Origin: a virus
Strand: one strand, 5' to 3'
IMG/VR virus record: IMGVR_UViG_3300046010_002608
Coordinates: 1-23,905 of that record
Length of the DNA: 23,905 nucleotides
Under the pieces are notes generated by a model. That model was not told the DNA's origin and did no database searches. It saw only the letters and a program-made list of their open reading frames with translations. The translations under genes and the position numbers were made by a program. Below, piece by piece: positions 22,205-23,905 of this stretch (its first letter is position 1; the number at the start of each line of letters is the position of its first letter).

Positions 22205-22726
22205 TTAGTTTATCTTTTGTTTTAGTTTAACAATATAACTTCCATCTTCTGCATAAATCTGTCCTAGAAATTGTAAATATTCTTGTTTGCTTAGGTTTCT
22301 AGCATAGCTAGCTTGCCACAATGCATAATCCCTAATACAATCTTGCCAAGATTTATATTTAGCATGACCAAAATCTTCACCTACAGCAGTTGTAGGTCTT
22401 GATTTTGCTAATTTCATACCAAGACAATTGTTATTGTTCTTGAAGATATTAGATGTGAAGTTACCACTTTCTATAAGACATTGAGCATAAACTACATCTG
22501 GATGATCCAAATTTAGCTTAACAATCTCTTCTCTTACTTCTTCAGGAGTAAAACTATTATTTAGTCTTATGATTACAGGTATCTTTTCTACAAAATTGTT
22601 AAGCTTAATTGCTCCTGTAAATCCTAAAGAACTAAATAAGAACCCAATAACTAAAAACCCTAAAACATATTGTCTTAGGGATATTTTTTTGAATTGTAAC
22701 CTTTGTTTGTCATATTTGTAATACAT
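22205..22726 (-). CDS. Membrane-anchored glucosaminidase-like (GH73/FlgJ-like) peptidoglycan hydrolase
   Basis: A 173-residue protein. Residues 18-40 (RQYVLGFLVIGFLFSSLGFTGAI) are one hydrophobic span after a basic start, so it is anchored in the inner membrane with the rest in the periplasm, or released as a SAR-type endolysin. The C-terminal domain begins HPDVVYAQCLIESGNFTSNIF at about 75-95 with the probable catalytic Glu at 86. NNNNCLGMKLAKSR and YKSWQDCIRDYALWQASY follow, then YAEDGSYIVKLKQKI, all as in GH73-type glucosaminidases. It should cut the glycan strands of peptidoglycan. It may be the lysis enzyme or act at entry. The gene is coupled to a small helical gene downstream and a 43-residue gene upstream. 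Confidence 0.75.
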   Translation of the reverse strand: MYYKYDKQRLQFKKISLRQYVLGFLVIGFLFSSLGFTGAIKLNNFVEKIPVIIRLNNSFTPEEVREEIVKLNLDHPDVVYAQCLIESGNFTSNIFKNNNNCLGMKLAKSRPTTAVGEDFGHAKYKSWQDCIRDYALWQASYARNLSKQEYLQFLGQIYAEDGSYIVKLKQKIN

Positions 22727-22730
22727 AAGT

Positions 22731-22862
22731 TTAATTTAGGTAATAATCCGAAGGATTAAAATAACGATCATACAGTATTTCATAAGCTTTTTTCTTATTT
22801 TTAGCTAAAATATGTATTTTTTTATTTACCAAAAGGTAATGAACAAATTTGAAATGTTTCAT
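22731..22862 (-). CDS. 43-residue basic protein (unknown)
   Basis: Read by hand in the gap between the glucosaminidase-like gene and the tmRNA. It begins MKHFKFVHYLLVNKKIHIL, then a basic helix (AKNKKKAYEILYDRY) and ends FNPSDYYLN. The stop is 4 bases before the next start, and ATG at 22862 is 16 bases after the tmRNA 3' end. The tight spacing supports it. No family recognised. Confidence 0.55.
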   Translation of the reverse strand: MKHFKFVHYLLVNKKIHILAKNKKKAYEILYDRYFNPSDYYLN

Positions 22863-22877
22863 TTTTAAAAAATTTAG

Positions 22878-23240
22878 TGGAGATGGGGAGAATTGAACTC
22901 CCGTCTTGCTCAGTATTAATCAAATGTTTTGTTTATAGCTTAGGATAATTCAAGGTTTAATCTTACTACCTTAGAATTCCAATAAAGAAGGGGCTAATCG
23001 GAAAAACCAATTAACTAATCCACCATCCTATTAGCTGGAATAGGAACCATTTCTTTGCAACTTTCTGTTACTAAGCAGTTGCAAGCTCTTCTGAAGACAC
23101 AAAGTTCATTGCATCTTCAAATGTGAAGTTTGATACTTCTACGTTTGTTTGTTTCCTATTAATTCATTATACAGAGTAAAATAGAAATCCTCTGTGCTAA
23201 ACATTTGCTAATAATCTGCCAATCTATACCTGTCATCCCC
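22878..23240 (-). ncRNA. ssrA: Transfer-messenger RNA (tmRNA)
   Basis: A complete one-piece tmRNA, which rescues stalled ribosomes by adding a degradation tag. The 5' end GGGGATGACAGG at 23240-23229 pairs with the 3' acceptor CATCTCC at 22885-22879. The T-arm is GGGAG TTCAATT CTCCC next to it, and CAAATGTTT/AAACATTTG supplies part of helix P2. Pseudoknot 1 is visible: ACAGAG/CTCTGT with loop TTTCTATT pairing AATAGGAAA at 23160-23152. About nine bases later an open frame starts at 23142 and ends in TAG at 23073-23071. The stop lies in the loop of a helix formed by TTGCAACT and AGTTGCAA, the usual P5 position. The tag reads VEVSNFTF...EELATA, about 23 residues, ending in LATA rather than LAA. 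The discriminator is followed by CTA, not CCA. A phage-borne ssrA is uncommon. Confidence 0.93.
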
Positions 23241-23247
23241 TATAATT

Positions 23248-23592
23248 TTATTCGTAAAAATATCTTATCAAGAAATCATCATACATTATTCCTATAAGAC
23301 TTTGACCTTGTAAAGAAGTAAAATAAACAATACACTTTCTGTTCTTTTCATCCCAAGCATAAAAAGAATTTTCATCTTTTTCTTTATAGCAGTAATAAGA
23401 ACTCTTAGCTTGATCGGTGATCAATGCAGTTCTACCGTGAACTATTAACTTCATATCGTTTTCTTTTTCTTCACCATATACCCATATTGAGCCATTCCAA
23501 TCTGCTGATTGGGTTGCATAAATGGTAAATTGTTTTTGTGCTGATACAACAGTAGTAAACAACACCATTAAAATAAGAATTAACTTTTTCAT
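23248..23592 (-). CDS. Sec-exported small protein of unknown function (114 aa)
   Basis: The reading frame continues upstream to 23655, but that would run through the tRNA-Arg gene. The ATG at 23592 gives MKKLILILMVLFTTVVSAQK, a textbook Sec signal peptide with likely cleavage after VSA. The mature part (about 96 residues) is beta-rich: FTIYATQSADWNGSIWVYG, then LIVHGRTALITD, and it has two cysteines near 70 and 90 that could pair in the periplasm. It ends 8 bases before the tmRNA 5' end. An exported phage protein between RNA genes could alter the cell envelope, for instance to block superinfection, but no family is recognised. Confidence 0.75.
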   Translation of the reverse strand: MKKLILILMVLFTTVVSAQKQFTIYATQSADWNGSIWVYGEEKENDMKLIVHGRTALITDQAKSSYYCYKEKDENSFYAWDEKNRKCIVYFTSLQGQSLIGIMYDDFLIRYFYE

Positions 23593-23619
23593 TGTTTGGT
23601 TTTTAATTGTTAAAAATAG

Positions 23620-23693
23620 TGATCTCAACAGGAGTCGAACCTGTAACCTACACATTAGAAGTGTGTTGCTCTATCCAATTGAGCTATGAAATC
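23620..23693 (-). tRNA. tRNA-Arg(UCU)
   Basis: A full cloverleaf of 74 bases. The acceptor is GATTTCA/TGAGATC, with one G-T pair. The D-arm is GCTC AATTGGATA GAGC. The anticodon arm is ACACA CTTCTAA TGTGT, with anticodon TCT for AGA codons. The variable loop is AGGTT and the T-arm is ACAGG TTCGACT CCTGT. The discriminator is A, followed by CTA and a T-run. AGA is used freely in the AT-rich phage genes, so it would supplement the host. Confidence 0.95.
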
Positions 23694-23767
23694 AATTACC
23701 CGTCTTTCCGAGTAGTCACTTATTCTTCTTCTAAGTTGTCAACCCATTATGGCTAAATAGGATTTAG

Positions 23768-23905
23768 TAGTCAGGACAGGATTCGAACCTGTATTCTCAT
23801 AGGTCGACCAATCCTATTTGTACTGAGAATCTACGTTGTTTTTGAGTTTGTACTTCACTCTAAACAACAGCTACCCCTCTGCCTTGTCATAACGCTCGTG
23901 AGGTT
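23768..23905 (-). ncRNA. Unclassified tRNA-like RNA (T-arm and D-arm-like hairpin, no recognisable anticodon arm), runs off window
   Basis: The 3' end is tRNA-like: T-arm ACAGG TTCGAAT CCTGT at 23792-23776, then CCTGACT, discriminator A and CTA. Upstream of it is a 7-bp stem ATTCTCA/TGAGAAT (23824-23830 with 23793-23799) enclosing TAGG ATTGGTCGA CCTA, which has the GG of a D-loop. Further upstream is a second long hairpin, GTTGTTT...GAGT / ACTC...AAACAAC at 23835-23868. I find no 5' strand that pairs well with CCTGACT before the window ends. It may be a tRNA with an insertion, a processed tRNA-like domain of a longer RNA, or a degraded tRNA. Confidence 0.45.

Noticed and set aside
23593-23655. 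N-terminal extension of the exported protein
   Set aside because: It would translate through the tRNA-Arg gene, and the 23592 start gives a complete signal peptide.
1-23905. Stop-codon reassignment (TAG or TGA), known in some crAss-like phages
   Set aside because: All the large genes are complete with the standard code and end normally. No suppressor tRNA anticodon (CTA or TCA) was seen in the RNAs I could fold.
1-23905. CRISPR array, insertion sequence, integrase or attachment site
   Set aside because: No regularly spaced repeats, transposase or integrase motifs were found. The two-copy 27-bp repeat is a gene-tail duplication.

Overview
The window looks like part of a tailed bacteriophage genome infecting a Bacteroidetes-type (probably Flavobacteriia-like) host. 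All protein genes and RNAs I can support lie on the minus strand. The DNA is AT-rich, genes are packed with ATGA overlaps or gaps of a few bases, and there are no Shine-Dalgarno sites. Many starts instead carry an A-rich element at a fixed distance. Candidate promoters fit the Bacteroidetes TTTG / TAnnTTTG pattern. The gene set (rIIA/rIIB pair, family A DNA polymerase, DnaG-type primase, DnaB-like and SF2 helicases, ligase, UDG-like protein) resembles crAss-like phages of Bacteroidetes. That placement is inference; no capsid, portal or terminase gene is present to test it.

Layout in the direction of transcription (high to low coordinates). 23905-22730: an RNA-rich end with a tRNA-like RNA running off the window, tRNA-Arg(UCU), a small Sec-exported protein, a complete tmRNA with an unusual tag, and a 43-residue basic protein. 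22726-19500: a membrane-anchored glucosaminidase-like enzyme and a run of small accessory genes, including two tandem paralogues and a cysteine-rich zinc-finger-like protein, then an odd tRNA with a 6-base anticodon loop. 19496-16147: NinB-like protein, SF2 helicase, a possible helicase partner and a DnaB-like helicase. 16122-14712: small genes of unknown function, with a 31-residue membrane peptide inside a 27-bp direct repeat. 14693-10529: metallophosphoesterase, ATP-dependent ligase with a WGR-like N-terminus, a WYL_2/DUF2693-like protein, then a promoter with an embedded perfect inverted repeat driving a Sak4-like ATPase, a small HTH-like protein and an SSB-like protein that ends in a terminator. 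10466-7950: primase, a small protein, a uracil-DNA-glycosylase-like protein lacking the usual catalytic Asp, and two small unknowns. 7947-4612: rIIA and rIIB, the latter with its own promoter and terminator. 4549-1: class II (cobalamin-dependent) ribonucleotide reductase, RusA-like resolvase, 5'-3' exonuclease, and the exonuclease half of DNA polymerase A, cut by the window edge.

Together this is a DNA replication, recombination and nucleotide module (dNTP supply by NrdJ; priming, unwinding, synthesis; annealing, nicking and sealing; flap and junction resolution) with a translation-support block upstream. The most unusual material is in the RNA block. All four tRNA-like 3' ends are followed by CTA where CCA would be encoded, the tmRNA has a long tag ending in LATA, one tRNA has a shortened anticodon loop, and one RNA has a T-arm and D-arm-like hairpin but no recognisable anticodon arm.
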